Assembly (NCBI GenBank): GCA_022819855.1
Contig: JAJEGN010000016.1
Coordinates: 46,941-110,940 of the forward strand
DNA length: 64,000 nucleotides
Reading direction: 5' to 3'
DNA from: Gammaproteobacteria bacterium
GTDB lineage: Bacteria; Pseudomonadota; Gammaproteobacteria; Steroidobacterales; Rariloculaceae
In this document: one piece after another, positions 16,735 to 28,195 of the stretch
Numbering within the stretch: position 1 is the first letter of the stretch
How the letters are laid out: each line of letters begins with the position of its first letter
Made by a program: the position numbers and the translations under genes
The notes under the pieces: model-generated
What the model was told of the DNA's origin: nothing
What the model saw: the letters and a program-made list of their open reading frames with translations, nothing else
The model's database searches: none

Positions 16735-18129
16735 CTACTCGAGCCAGCCGTCGATCTGTTCGATGTCCCTGATGCTAAGCGAGCCCGCGGCTTCCTTGAG
16801 CCGCAAGCCGTTGATCAGGTAGTTGTAGCGGCTCAGCGCATAGTTTGTCTGCGCCCGGCGCAGCACCTCCTGCTGCACGAGCACGTCGACGGTCGTTTGC
16901 GTGCCGACTTCGAATCCCGCCTCGGTCGCCTCAAGCGCCGTTCGCGACGATTCGACCGCCTGGCGCAGCGCCTGGACTCGCGCGATCTCGGACTCCACGC
17001 CCAGGTAGGCGTCGCGCGTCTGCCGCTCGGTCTGCCTCGCCGTCAGCTCGACGACTTCGAGCGCGGCACGGCGCTGGTAGACGGCCTGGCGGATGCGCGC
17101 CGAATTGATGCCGCCGCTGAAGAGCGGGAAGCTCACGTTCAGGGACCAGTTGTAGCCGGAACGGGCACTGGGATTCGCGTTCGGTACGGCGAACCGGTTA
17201 CCCGTCGTTGCGTCCTCGAAGAAAAGCGTAACGGTGCTGTCGGTCGAAGAGTCGCTGTAGCCCGCGGAGAGGCTTACCGTCGGCAAACGCGAGCCGCGCT
17301 GGACCGCGATGTTGTTTTCCGCGATATCCGCGTCGAGACGGCTGGAGATCAGTGTCAGGTTCTGCCTGAGCGCCATCCCTACCCATTCCTCGACGCTTGC
17401 GGGGTCGGGCGACAGCAGCGGCAACTCGGCGGTGGGACCGGCAAGGTTCGTGATGTATTCGCCGATGAGTTCGCGCAGCGCTTCGTAGGTGATCGACAAC
17501 ACGCGCTCGGCCTGGATCGTGTTGGCGACCGCGAGGTCGAAATTGGCCTGCGCCTGTTCGACTTCGGTGATCGCGATGAGGCCGACCTCGAAGCGCCGCT
17601 GGGCCTGCTCGAGCTGCCGGCCGATCGCTTCGCGGTTCAGGATCTCAGATGCGAGCGTCTCCTCGGCGGCGAGGACGCCGAAATAGGCGTCGGCGGTTCG
17701 CACGAGCAGATTCTGTCTGGCTGCCTCGAAGGTCGCTTCCGCACGAGCAATCTGCTGGTCGACCTGTTCGAGCTGCTTGATCAGGCCCCAGTCGAAGATC
17801 GTCTGCGACAGGTTCATGTTCCACGAGTCCGATTCGCTTTCGAACTCGCTGCCGATACCGAACACTCGACCGTCGCCGGTCGATGCGCCGAACGGATTCT
17901 CGCTGAAGGACCCGTTGGTGCCGGCGCCCAGGCGCAGGTTCGGAATGACGGCGGAACGCGCCATGGGCCTGAGTTCGAGCGTCGACAGATAGAGCGCTTC
18001 CTCGCGCCGGATCTGCGGATCGTTCTGCAGCGCCCGCTGGTAGACTTCGAGCAGGCCTTCCTGGGCGAGACTCGGTTGAGCGACGGCTGCCAGAGCGGCG
18101 AGGGTCAACATCCGGAGTGCGTTCGGCAT
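16735..18129 (-). CDS. TolC-family outer-membrane efflux channel
   Basis: The 464-residue protein starts with a signal peptide (MPNALRMLTLAALAAVAQPSLAQ) and shows the internal duplication of TolC proteins. Each half has long amphipathic, Gln/Ala/Glu-rich helices (for example QLEQVDQQIARAEATFEAARQNLLVR) and a beta-strand segment (SGYNWSLNVSFPLFSGG). The NYALSRYNYLINGLRLKEAAG ending is typical. TolC channels carry type I secretion or RND/MFS efflux through the outer membrane. No inner-membrane partner is adjacent, so it is probably a general TolC. An AGGA Shine-Dalgarno precedes the ATG. It is the third gene of an apparent pcm-rhodanese-tolC transcript. Confidence 0.92.
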   Translation of the reverse strand: MPNALRMLTLAALAAVAQPSLAQEGLLEVYQRALQNDPQIRREEALYLSTLELRPMARSAVIPNLRLGAGTNGSFSENPFGASTGDGRVFGIGSEFESESDSWNMNLSQTIFDWGLIKQLEQVDQQIARAEATFEAARQNLLVRTADAYFGVLAAEETLASEILNREAIGRQLEQAQRRFEVGLIAITEVEQAQANFDLAVANTIQAERVLSITYEALRELIGEYITNLAGPTAELPLLSPDPASVEEWVGMALRQNLTLISSRLDADIAENNIAVQRGSRLPTVSLSAGYSDSSTDSTVTLFFEDATTGNRFAVPNANPSARSGYNWSLNVSFPLFSGGINSARIRQAVYQRRAALEVVELTARQTERQTRDAYLGVESEIARVQALRQAVESSRTALEATEAGFEVGTQTTVDVLVQQEVLRRAQTNYALSRYNYLINGLRLKEAAGSLSIRDIEQIDGWLE

Positions 18130-18174
18130 GATGGTGGTCCTGTAGTTGGGTCTGGGCGCTTGAGTCCGTGCGGG

Positions 18175-18510
18175 TCAGTAACGCGGGATGGCCGGGTCGA
18201 TCTGCTGTGACCAGGCGTCGATGCCCCCGGTCAGGTTGAATACGTGCTTGTAGCCGTTCGCCGCCAGAAATTCCGCGACGCGCAGGCTGCGAACGCCGCC
18301 GTGGCACATGCATACGATCGTCCTGTCCCGGTCAAGTTCGGCAAGCCTTGCCGGAATCTCGCCCATCGGGATGTGAACGACGCCCGCTACGGCGGCGACG
18401 GCAAGCTCCTCCGGTTCGCGGACATCGAGAAGGATCGTTGCGCTGCCGGCATCGGGAGCGGGCCAGCGCGCGCGAAACTCAGCGGGGCTCAATTCGGGAA
18501 TGCCGGACAT
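18175..18510 (-). CDS. Single-domain rhodanese-like sulfurtransferase
   Basis: The 111-residue protein has one rhodanese fold: a LLDVREPEELAVAAVAG segment, HIPMGEIP, the active-site loop CHGGVRS with the persulfide cysteine, and the LTGGIDAWS end. The six-residue loop size suggests sulfur rather than phosphate substrates. It lies 24 bases after pcm and 45 bases before tolC on the same strand. The physiological sulfur acceptor cannot be deduced. Confidence 0.9.
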   Translation of the reverse strand: MSGIPELSPAEFRARWPAPDAGSATILLDVREPEELAVAAVAGVVHIPMGEIPARLAELDRDRTIVCMCHGGVRSLRVAEFLAANGYKHVFNLTGGIDAWSQQIDPAIPRY

Positions 18511-18534
18511 CGTGTCATGTCTGTTCGGACCGGC

Positions 18535-19185
18535 TCACAGGACGAAGGGTTCCGCCTGTTCGGCGTTGATCATCGGGGTGAGAACCGTCTCGAAGAGGCT
18601 CTCCTCGGTCGTTTCCCCGCCGGGATGCATCGTGATCAGCCGGGCCTCCATGATCGGTGGGCGTCCGACGACGACGAACAGCCTGCCGTCCGGGCGCAAC
18701 AAGCGCACAAAGCGCTCGTCGTGTACGGGCAGCGATGCGGTCACCGCCACCACATCGAAGCTGGCCGTGTCCGTGAGCGTGAGTGCGTCGGCGATCTCAA
18801 GTTCAATGTTGTCAGCGCCGAGGTGGGCGACCCGCTCGCCGGCCGTTTCGATGAAGTCCGGGGAGATGTCGATACTGACTACACGCTGGGCCAGACGGGC
18901 AACGCAGGCGGTCAAAAAGCCGCTGCCCGTACCCACCACGAGCGCCTCGTCGATCGGTGCGATCCTGAGCGCCTGCAGCAGCCGGCCTTCGACCTTCGGC
19001 GCCAGCATCTGCTGACCGTGCCCGAGCGGAATCTCGATGTCGGCGAACGCCAGGTCCCTGAATTCCTCCGGAACGAACCGCTCGCGCGGGACGAGGTTCA
19101 GCGCATCGAGCACGCGCTGGTCGAGCACATCCCAGGCTCTGACCTGTTGCGCGAGCATCTGCGTACGGGCCGTCTCGAGATTCAT
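18535..19185 (-). CDS. pcm: Protein-L-isoaspartate O-methyltransferase
   Basis: The 216-residue SAM methyltransferase repairs isoaspartyl damage in ageing proteins. It contains NLVPRERFVPEEFRDLAFADIEIPLGHGQQMLAPKV, the substrate-binding region of PCMT, followed by the SAM motif EALVVGTGSGFLTACVARLA and a VVSIDISPDF acidic ribose-binding segment. The classic VLEIGTGSGY is slightly altered to ALVVGTGSGF. The sequence ends at VL without the usual extension. It is first in the pcm-rhodanese-tolC run. Confidence 0.92.
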   Translation of the reverse strand: MNLETARTQMLAQQVRAWDVLDQRVLDALNLVPRERFVPEEFRDLAFADIEIPLGHGQQMLAPKVEGRLLQALRIAPIDEALVVGTGSGFLTACVARLAQRVVSIDISPDFIETAGERVAHLGADNIELEIADALTLTDTASFDVVAVTASLPVHDERFVRLLRPDGRLFVVVGRPPIMEARLITMHPGGETTEESLFETVLTPMINAEQAEPFVL

Positions 19186-19505
19186 CGCGTTCTGAGTGGA
19201 GTGGATTACGCTGCCGGCGCAAGGCCATTCAGGTTGGAGAGTATAGCGAAGCGGGACAAGGCGCAGTCTAAAGAAATGTCGTCAATGCCGGACAAACGCC
19301 GATCGGCGAGTGCTGCGGCGAAAACCGGCCACCCGCGCGGCCGGCAGGCACGACCCTCCCTGGACGGGATTCGGGCCGCAAGCGGGTCGCGAGGTGGTGC
19401 ACGCGAAAGCCGTCAACACGCTTGCGGCGCTCCGGACAGCCTGTGACAGTACCCCGCGCGCTACAGCTCTGTGATCGAGTCCCGCCGGGCCTGCGCCGCG
19501 GCTCC
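19186..19505. other. Gene-free stretch between hppA 3' end and pcm
   Basis: About 320 bases hold no convincing gene on either strand. Short ORFs here are shadows with poor composition. The right part must contain the pcm promoter. I see no strong terminator for hppA, only GC-rich inverted segments without T runs. Confidence 0.6.
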
Positions 19506-21587
<2,082 letters not shown>

Positions 21588-21845
21588 TCCGTTACCTCCC
21601 AATCATCCGGACATCGCTTGCGCGCGATGTTCCATGGCCAACCGGCCCGTTGACAACCCGGGGCAAATGCCCCGCTGCACCTGGCAGTCCAGCCTGTCGC
21701 GGTGCGACGCGGAGTTCTGCCGCTGACTGCTGGTATCTGTGAAACCGTTGCCCCGAACGCCGGGGCCGAGGCGAGGCTGCGGCCGGCAAGGCTGAGTCCG
21801 CGTTGTTATTGCAGTTTTCGACCCGTCCCGGCCGCGAAAAGCGCG

Positions 21846-23108
21846 TCAGTCTATCACAAACCCGGTGTTCAGCCGCCGGGCGACGGGCGCGTTGCGCAGC
21901 GTCGCGTAGCGCGGCAGTCCGTCCTCGTACGGTGGGTAGTCTTCGCCCCGAATCAGCGGTGCGAGATAGCGCCGGCAGCGGCCCGTGATCGAGAATCCAT
22001 CGGCGCTGATGTAGTGTCGCGGCAGCTTCTTTTCGCGGTTGGCGACGCGGCCGAGCGCGACCTTGCCGATGGTCCAGCGGTACGGGTCGTCGGACTCGCG
22101 CACGATCGTCGGCATGACCGCGTTCTCGCCTTCGAGCGCGAACTCGACGGCCTTGCGGCCGACCGCATAGGCCTGCTCGACATCGACGCCCGCGGCGATG
22201 TGTCGCGCGGAGCGCTGCAGGTAGTCGGCGATCGCGTAGTGGTACTTGTAGCCGAGTTCGCTCCTGACGAGATTCGCGATCACGGACGCCACGCCCCCGA
22301 GCTGCGCATGGCCAAAGGCGTCGCGTGTGCCGGTGTCGGCCAGGAAGGTCCCGTCGGCCAGGCGCGCGCCTTCGGACACGGCGATGACGCAGTACTCGTT
22401 GCGCGCCACGCAGTCGCCGACCCTGGCGAGGAAGGCGTCGCGGTCGAACGGAATCTCGGGAAAGAGAATGATGTGCGGGGCCTGTGACGGCCCGGATCCC
22501 GCCAGCCCCGCCGCGGCCGCGATCCAGCCCGCGTGCCGGCCCATGACCTCGAGAATGAAGACCTTGGTCGATGTTTTCGCCATCGATTCGACATCGAGAG
22601 CGGCTTCCATCGTCGAGACGGCGATGTACTTGGCCACCGAGCCGAAGCCCGGGCAGTTGTCGGTCGCGGGCAGGTCGTTGTCGACGGTCTTCGGGATCCC
22701 GATGCAGGTCACGGGATAACCTAGGCGGCGGCCGATCGACGACACCTTGTGTGCGGTGTCCATCGAGTCGCCGCCGCCGTTGTAGAAGAAATAGCCGATA
22801 TCGTGGGCCCGGAACACGTCGATGAGACGTTCGTATTCGGCCGTGCTTTCCTCGATCTTCTTCAGCTTGTAGCGCGCCGAGCCGAACGCGCCGCCGGGGG
22901 TGTGCCTGAGCGCCGCGACGGCGCTCGCCGGTTCCAGGCTCGTGTCGATAAGGTCTTCCGTCAGCGCGCCGATGATGCCGTTGCGCCCGGCGAGGACCTT
23001 GCCGATCCTGTCGCCGTGTTTTCGTGCGGTCTCGATGACGCCGCAGGCGGTCGCGTTGATGACCGAGGTTACGCCCCCCGACTGGGCGTAGAAGGCATTC
23101 CGTTTCAC
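21846..23108 (-). CDS. pfp: Pyrophosphate-dependent 6-phosphofructokinase
   Basis: The 420-residue protein phosphorylates fructose 6-phosphate reversibly, using PPi rather than ATP. The donor-site residues are diagnostic: YNGGGDSMDTA has Asp at the position where ATP enzymes have Gly (GGDGS), and GIPKTVDNDLP has Lys where ATP enzymes have Gly (PGTIDND). MGRHAGWIAAAAGLA and the EGAR segment complete the active site. The start is GTG with GGGAG six bases upstream. It sits upstream of hppA on the same strand, an arrangement also known in methanotrophs where the two are cotranscribed. That couples PPi use to glycolysis and proton pumping. Confidence 0.93.
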   Translation of the reverse strand: MKRNAFYAQSGGVTSVINATACGVIETARKHGDRIGKVLAGRNGIIGALTEDLIDTSLEPASAVAALRHTPGGAFGSARYKLKKIEESTAEYERLIDVFRAHDIGYFFYNGGGDSMDTAHKVSSIGRRLGYPVTCIGIPKTVDNDLPATDNCPGFGSVAKYIAVSTMEAALDVESMAKTSTKVFILEVMGRHAGWIAAAAGLAGSGPSQAPHIILFPEIPFDRDAFLARVGDCVARNEYCVIAVSEGARLADGTFLADTGTRDAFGHAQLGGVASVIANLVRSELGYKYHYAIADYLQRSARHIAAGVDVEQAYAVGRKAVEFALEGENAVMPTIVRESDDPYRWTIGKVALGRVANREKKLPRHYISADGFSITGRCRRYLAPLIRGEDYPPYEDGLPRYATLRNAPVARRLNTGFVID

Positions 23109-23244
23109 CGTTTCTCCCGAACAGCCCGGCCTGCCGCCGGTCGTGGTGGCGCAGGATAGCAGGGGACGGATGACAAGCGAACGCGGCAGATGCGCATCGC
23201 CCGGATCGATCGCGGCTACCGGGCGATAAAGCCGATTTTCAGGA

Positions 23245-23577
23245 CTAGCTGCGGGACCAGGTCTCCGCGAGCATGTATAGGGAACTCAGGATCACGATAA
23301 TCGACCCGCCCTGGATCCACAGATAACGGTAGAGCTCGCTTTTCAACTCGGCCAGGCGCTGGTCCATGTATGCGCGCTGTTCGCGAAACTCCGATCGAAA
23401 CTCCGCGCGCAGTCCCGTGCGCAGGTCCTCGATCGCGGTCTCGAATCGGCTTTCGGTGAGCAGCCCGCTCGTGGCCCTGGCGACGGTGGTCACGATCGCC
23501 TCGGCATGAGCAGGTGCCACTCCGGCAGCCTGCAGATCCCTGGCTGCGGCCAGCGTGTCGAAATCCCTCGATGGCAT
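23245..23577 (-). CDS. Small coiled-coil protein with C-terminal membrane anchor (DUF1640-like)
   Basis: The 110-residue protein starts FDTLAAARDLQAAGVAPAHAEAIV, a pattern I associate with DUF1640/CCDC90-like proteins. An Arg/Glu-rich coiled coil follows (about residues 45-85, TAIEDLRTGLRAEFRSEFREQ), and a single C-terminal transmembrane segment (GGSIIVILSSLYMLAETW). Such proteins are often found near mobile or stress genes, but their role is unknown to me. It is 136 bases upstream of pfp on the same strand. Confidence 0.7.
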   Translation of the reverse strand: MPSRDFDTLAAARDLQAAGVAPAHAEAIVTTVARATSGLLTESRFETAIEDLRTGLRAEFRSEFREQRAYMDQRLAELKSELYRYLWIQGGSIIVILSSLYMLAETWSRS

Positions 23578-23903
23578 CGATCATCGTTCTCATAAGCGGA
23601 CGACGGCCATTCTCTCTTGTCAAAGGCCGTGGCGTAAGCGGAATTTCTCGCTGAATCGGACATTGTCGACCCTGATGATCGCTACGCGGGAGTGTAGCAG
23701 ACCGAAACCGGATTGCTGCGCCCGGGCCAGCCCGAAGAAGGCGTGGTTCGGCGGCAAAATCGGGACCGGCCCGAATCGTCGTTTGGCTTCATATCGGCGC
23801 CGCCTGGCACACTTGCTGCGCACCTGCCTTCCCGATTGACGCCGCAGCCCGCCGCCGCTAGCTTTACCGCCTCGCAAGGCCACAGCGCCAACGGGTTGAT
23901 CAG
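23578..23903. other. Gene-free stretch upstream of adk
   Basis: About 325 bases between the divergent small coiled-coil gene and adk contain no ORF with protein-like composition. The promoters of both must lie here, but I see no hexamers good enough to call. An adk Shine-Dalgarno is not obvious. Confidence 0.55.
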
Positions 23904-24551
23904 ATGCGCATTGTCATGCTCGGCGCCCCGGGTTCCGGAAAGGGCACGCAGGCGAAGTTGCTCGAGGCCGATCGCGATGTGCCGCAGATATCGACCGGCG
24001 ACCTGTTGCGCAGCGCGGTTGCCGAAGGCACCGAACTCGGGCTCATCGCCAGGGCCGTCATGGAGGCCGGGGAACTCGTTTCCGACGCGATCGTCTCGGC
24101 GATGATCAAGGAGCGCTTCGGCGCAGCCGACGCGGCTGGCGGTTTCATTCTCGACGGCTATCCGCGCACGCTGGCGCAGGCGGAGGATCTCAACGGCGTG
24201 CTCGGCGAACTCGGGCTCGAACTCGATGCGGTGATCCTCATGGACGTGAGCACGGGCGTGCTCATGAAACGGCTGACGGGCCGACGCACCTGCTCGAAGA
24301 CCGGCAAGCTCCTGAACATCTACTTCTCGCCGCCCGAGGAACTGGCCGCCTGCCGCGACGCAGGCGGCGAGCTGCTCCGGCGCGACGACGACAACGAGGA
24401 AGCGATCGCCAACCGGCTCGCGGTATATGAACGCCAGACGGCGCCGCTGATCGACTACTATCGCGGCCGCGGTCTGCTCAGGACCGTCGCAGCCGAGGGC
24501 GCCGTCGACGAGATTCAGGCGCGGTTGCGCGAGACGCTCGGTTTCGCATAG
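23904..24551 (+). CDS. adk: Adenylate kinase
   Basis: The 215-residue enzyme interconverts ATP + AMP and 2 ADP. It begins MRIVMLGAPGSGKGTQAKLL with the GAPGSGKGT P-loop. The AMP-binding region (ISTGDLLRSAV) and FILDGYPRTLAQAEDL follow, where the usual family sequence is DGFPRT. The LID segment (RRTCSKTGKLLNIYF...GGELLRRDDDNEEAIANRL) is of the long type, but lacks the four zinc cysteines. In this block it removes the AMP made, along with PPi, by biosynthetic ligases, complementing hppA and pfp. Confidence 0.96.
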   Translation: MRIVMLGAPGSGKGTQAKLLEADRDVPQISTGDLLRSAVAEGTELGLIARAVMEAGELVSDAIVSAMIKERFGAADAAGGFILDGYPRTLAQAEDLNGVLGELGLELDAVILMDVSTGVLMKRLTGRRTCSKTGKLLNIYFSPPEELAACRDAGGELLRRDDDNEEAIANRLAVYERQTAPLIDYYRGRGLLRTVAAEGAVDEIQARLRETLGFA

Positions 24552-24646
24552 CGGCAGCGGCGCCGCGCGTCGAAGCGCCCGCCGTTCATTGGCGACTCGG
24601 CTCCGGCCGGGGCTCGCATGGGGGCGCTTGACCCCGCAGGCCCCGT

Positions 24647-25720
24647 TCAGTCCTCGTCCGCCTCGTGTCTCAGCACGGCGGCGCGCCAACCGTCGGCAAG
24701 AATCGCAGGTTCGATGCCCGCTGCCAGAGCGCTGAGCTCGCGCCGCGTGGCGAGCACTTCGGAGTGAATGCCGAGTTGCTCCGCGCGTTCCCTGACGAGT
24801 GCCTGCAGCGCCCTGAGGTCGTTCTTGTCGGGTCTGGCGCCGGGAAGCGCCTGGTCGGCTTCGCGGCGCAGCTTCGTGGATCGCGATGCCTCGAGCGCGG
24901 CGAGCATCGCGCTGCCCGATCGGGCCGCAAGTCGCGCAGGCAGTTCGGGCACGGCACGCAGTTGCGCCGGCGTTTGCGGCATGGCCCTGGCGATGCGGAT
25001 CACGAGTTCGTCGCTGAGGATCCAGCGCCGCGGACGATCGGCTTCCCTTGCCCGCTGTTCGCGCCAGCGGACGAGCGCCAGCGCCGCGGCACGCGTCTCC
25101 GCGGTCAGGGCTGCGGTGCCGCGCATGCGCTCGAGCAGGGTCCCGGCATCGGCGGTGGGCGGCGTTGCAAGCAGGCGCCGGCTGTCCTCCTCGAACCAGT
25201 CGAGACGGTCGAGGTCCGCGAGCCGTGCGCGCAGCCGCTCCCAGGCGGGCAACAGGTAACGGACATCGGCAAGCGCATAGTTCAATGCGGTATCCGCCAG
25301 TGGACGACGTCGCCAGTCCGTGCGCGTGTGGCTCTTGTCGAGTTGGATGGCGAGCGTTTCGGCGACGAGACCCCGCAGGCCGAGCTGCGGCGGATGACCG
25401 ACGAGCGCGGCGGCGATCTGCGTGTCGAGCAGCCGCGAGGGCTGGCGGCCGAACCGGCGCCAGAGCACCTCGAGATCCTGCCGGGCGCTGTGCAGCACCC
25501 AGCTACGTCCGGGCGCGAACAGCACCTCAAGCAGCGGATCGAGGTCGAGATCCGCCAGGCAGTCGACGCAGGCCGTGACCTTGTCGGTTGCGAGCTGGAC
25601 GAGGCAGAGCGTGGGGAAATAGGTACTCTCGCGGACGAATTCCGTATCGACGGCGACGATCGGAGCCTCCTCAACACGCTCGACGAGTTCGCCGAGCGTG
25701 CTCGTGTCATCTACCAGCAA
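24647..25720 (-). CDS. rnd: Ribonuclease D
   Basis: RNase D is a 3'-5' exoribonuclease that trims tRNA and other stable RNA 3' ends. The DEDD residues are visible in VAVDTEFVREST (Exo I, D and E), WVLHSARQDLEVL (Exo II, D) and NYALADVRYLLPAW (Exo III, YxxxD). An HRDC domain follows (WREQRAREADRPRRWILSDELVIRIA). I chose TTG at 25720 because a perfect GGAGG lies six bases upstream and the product (MLVDDTSTLGELVERV) aligns with E. coli RNase D. The tracked ATG at 25816 would add 32 non-conserved residues and overlap the divergent gene. Confidence 0.94.
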   Translation of the reverse strand: MLVDDTSTLGELVERVEEAPIVAVDTEFVRESTYFPTLCLVQLATDKVTACVDCLADLDLDPLLEVLFAPGRSWVLHSARQDLEVLWRRFGRQPSRLLDTQIAAALVGHPPQLGLRGLVAETLAIQLDKSHTRTDWRRRPLADTALNYALADVRYLLPAWERLRARLADLDRLDWFEEDSRRLLATPPTADAGTLLERMRGTAALTAETRAAALALVRWREQRAREADRPRRWILSDELVIRIARAMPQTPAQLRAVPELPARLAARSGSAMLAALEASRSTKLRREADQALPGARPDKNDLRALQALVRERAEQLGIHSEVLATRRELSALAAGIEPAILADGWRAAVLRHEADED

Positions 25721-25794
25721 GTGCTGCCTCCGCGCGTTACCGATGCCTGCAACATCGGATATTATGCCGAGGTGATCCCCGGAGCCCTGTTCAC

Positions 25795-26322
25795 GTGTGG
25801 CGTCTAGCGTCCGCATTCGTCGAGATTGCGCTGCACCGCCGCGGTCCGGAGACGCTGCCGGCGTCGCCGCTCCTGTTCAGGATCGTGCTCGCCGCATACC
25901 TGCTCGTGGGCGCCGCGCTGCTGTCGAGCGGCGGCGCCCTCGACACCACGCGGGCGCTGCTGTTCGTGTTCAACTGCGCGCTCTATCTCGGCTACGTCTG
26001 GCTGATACTGGAGGTCGTCAAGTTTCGCAGCCGCTTTCTGCAGACCGCGACGGCGCTTCTCGGCGTTGACACCTTCTTCAACCTGGTCGGCATACCGATC
26101 GCGGCGTGGACTGCCGCGGCGCAGGCCGCGGAAAGCCTCGCGACCTTCCCGGCCCTGCTCACCGTGGCGCTCTTTCTGTGGTCGATCGATGTGGCCGCTT
26201 TCGTGCTGGCGCGCGCGCTCGATCGGCCGTACATGACGGGTCTCCTGATCGTGATACCGTACGTCATGGTCTCGATTTTCGTCCAAAGCGCGTTCTCGTC
26301 GGCCACGGCCGCGGCCGGCTGA
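25795..26322 (+). CDS. Five-helix integral membrane protein of unknown function
   Basis: The 175-residue protein has about five hydrophobic segments: LLFRIVLAAYLLVGAALL, ALLFVFNCALYLGYVWLIL, ALLGVDTFFNLVGIPIAAW, LLTVALFLWSIDVAAFVLA and LLIVIPYVMVSIFVQS. It looks somewhat Yip1-like but I cannot assign a family. The tracked ORF starts far upstream inside antisense rnd. The GTG at 25795, with GGAG ten bases before it, removes that non-membrane extension. Its stop overlaps the mpl ATG (TGATG), so the two are translationally coupled, which hints at an envelope role. Confidence 0.75.
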   Translation: MWRLASAFVEIALHRRGPETLPASPLLFRIVLAAYLLVGAALLSSGGALDTTRALLFVFNCALYLGYVWLILEVVKFRSRFLQTATALLGVDTFFNLVGIPIAAWTAAAQAAESLATFPALLTVALFLWSIDVAAFVLARALDRPYMTGLLIVIPYVMVSIFVQSAFSSATAAAG

Positions 26323-27710
26323 TGCGGATCCACATACTCGGTATCTGCGGCACCTTCATGGGCGGCGTGGCGGCGCTCGCGAAGGCGGCAGGCCATCAGG
26401 TCTCCGGTTCCGACGAGAACGTCTACCCGCCGATGAGCACGCAGCTCAGAAAGCTCGGCATCCGCCTGCACGAGGGCTACGACGAGGCGCAGCTCACGAG
26501 CGATCTGGACTGCGTGCTCGTCGGCAACGTCATGAGCCGGGGCAATCCCGTGGTCGAGGCATTGCTCGAGTCGGGCCTGCCCTACTACTCGGGGCCGGAG
26601 TGGCTCGCCCAGAACGTCCTCAAGGACAAGTGGGTCTTCGCCGTGGCCGGCACGCACGGCAAGACCACGACGACGAGCATGCTGGCCTGGATACTCGACT
26701 ACGCCGGCCTCGATCCGGGCTTCCTGGTCGGCGGCGTGCCGAGGAACTTTTCGATGTCGGCGCACCTCGGCCGATCGAAATACTTCGTTGTCGAAGCGGA
26801 CGAATACGATACGGCGTTCTTCGACAAGCGCGCCAAGTTCGTGCACTACCGGCCGCGTACGCTCGCGATCACGAACATAGAGTTCGATCACGCGGACATC
26901 TATCCCGACCTCGACGCGATTCTCAGCCAGTTCCAGCTCCTGCTGAGAACGATACCCGGCCGTGGACTGATCGCCGTCAACGGCCAGGACCCCAACATCG
27001 CCGAGTTGCTCTCGGTGGGCGCCTGGACGCCCGTGGAGACCTTCAGCGCCCGCGATCCCGAGGCCACCTGGTCGGCGAACTACGATCTCGTCGGCGCGAA
27101 GTCGCGGTTCAGCGTGTATCGGCGCGGGGAGAAGGTCGGGCAGACGGGCTGGGCGCTGATCGGCCCGCACAACCTCGAGAATGCGCTCGCCGCGATCAGT
27201 GCGGCCGTGCATGCGGGCGTGAGCGTGGACCTGGCGCTCGAGGCGCTGTCGCAGTTCCAGGGGGTAAAACGCAGGCTCGAGAAGCGCGGCGTCTACCAGG
27301 CGGTTTCCGTATACGAGGACTTCGCCCATCACCCGACGGCGATCGCCACAACCCTGTCGGCGCTCCGGTCCCAGAACGCAAACCGCCGGATCGTAGCCGT
27401 CTTCGAGCCGCGTTCGAACTCGATGCGCATGGGCGTGCACGAGGCCGCGCTCAGAAACGCTTTCGACGATGCCGACCGCGTGTTCATGCTCGCGCCGGAG
27501 CAACTGGAGTGGGATCCGGAGTCGGCGTTCGCGACGCTCGGCGACAAGCTGGCCGTGGAACGGGACGTCGAGGCGCTGCTCGAGCGCCTGACCGGAAATC
27601 TCACCCGGGGCGACCAGGTCGTGCTGATGTCCAACGGCAGCTTCCAGGGATTGCCGCGCCTGCTGCAACAGGCGCTCAAAAGCGGCAACGTGCGCGTCGC
27701 GGCGGACTGA
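26322..27710 (+). CDS. mpl: UDP-N-acetylmuramate:L-alanyl-gamma-D-glutamyl-meso-diaminopimelate ligase
   Basis: Mpl attaches recycled murein tripeptide directly to UDP-MurNAc, which saves peptidoglycan synthesis steps. The 462-residue Mur-ligase-fold protein starts MRIHILGICGTFMGGVAALA, the Mpl variant of the MurC GIGG loop. It has the ATP P-loop GTHGKTTTTSML, FVVEADEYDTAFFDKRAKFVHY, ITNIEFDHADIYPDL and VYEDFAHHPTAI. The tracked ORF begins 216 bases too early; the ATG at 26322 overlaps the stop of the preceding membrane protein. Confidence 0.96.
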   Translation: MRIHILGICGTFMGGVAALAKAAGHQVSGSDENVYPPMSTQLRKLGIRLHEGYDEAQLTSDLDCVLVGNVMSRGNPVVEALLESGLPYYSGPEWLAQNVLKDKWVFAVAGTHGKTTTTSMLAWILDYAGLDPGFLVGGVPRNFSMSAHLGRSKYFVVEADEYDTAFFDKRAKFVHYRPRTLAITNIEFDHADIYPDLDAILSQFQLLLRTIPGRGLIAVNGQDPNIAELLSVGAWTPVETFSARDPEATWSANYDLVGAKSRFSVYRRGEKVGQTGWALIGPHNLENALAAISAAVHAGVSVDLALEALSQFQGVKRRLEKRGVYQAVSVYEDFAHHPTAIATTLSALRSQNANRRIVAVFEPRSNSMRMGVHEAALRNAFDDADRVFMLAPEQLEWDPESAFATLGDKLAVERDVEALLERLTGNLTRGDQVVLMSNGSFQGLPRLLQQALKSGNVRVAAD

Positions 27711-27795
27711 CGGCGGGCGGCGTGGCGACGGGACCCGAACGCAACCGACCGGCGCCGGGCATGGACCTCGAGGATCTCTGACCGGGCCAGGCAGC

Positions 27796-28119
27796 GTGAC
27801 GACCGAACTCGAAAGCCGCTTCTACATCGGTCAGATCGTCGAGCATCGGCTCTTCGGTTACCGCGGTGTCGTCTACGACGTCGATCCAAGGTTCATGCTG
27901 AGCGAGGAGTGGTATGAGCACGTCGCGCTGAGCCGTCCACCGAAGGACCGGCCCTGGTATCATCTGCTCGTCGACGGCGCCGAGCACACCACCTACGTTG
28001 CCGAGCGCAACCTCAGGGCCAGCGGGAGCGACTCCTCGCCGATACGCCATCCGCTGCTCGGCGACTACTTCGACCGGTTCGAGTGCGACCGCTACCTGAC
28101 TCAGGAGAGGCGAAATTAG
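27796..28119 (+). CDS. hspQ: Heat shock protein HspQ
   Basis: The 107-residue protein contains FYIGQIVEHRLFGYRGVVYDVDP and SEEWYEHVALSRPPKDRPWYHLLVDG, the conserved core of HspQ/YccV. In enterobacteria HspQ is a hemimethylated-DNA-binding protein and a specificity enhancer and substrate of Lon protease. It has a GTG start, 85 bases after mpl on the same strand. It is immediately followed by a long inverted repeat that marks the boundary of an accessory region. Confidence 0.93.
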   Translation: MTTELESRFYIGQIVEHRLFGYRGVVYDVDPRFMLSEEWYEHVALSRPPKDRPWYHLLVDGAEHTTYVAERNLRASGSDSSPIRHPLLGDYFDRFECDRYLTQERRN

Positions 28120-28195
28120 CGGCCGGAAGGTTCGGCAGACCCGGCCCCGGTCGCGATCCGACACTGAAACGGTCGCGGATCGCGCACCGGGCACG

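Noticed and set aside
18244-19446. 400-residue plus-strand ORF over rhodanese and pcm
   Set aside because: Shadow of two recognised genes; no motifs of its own.
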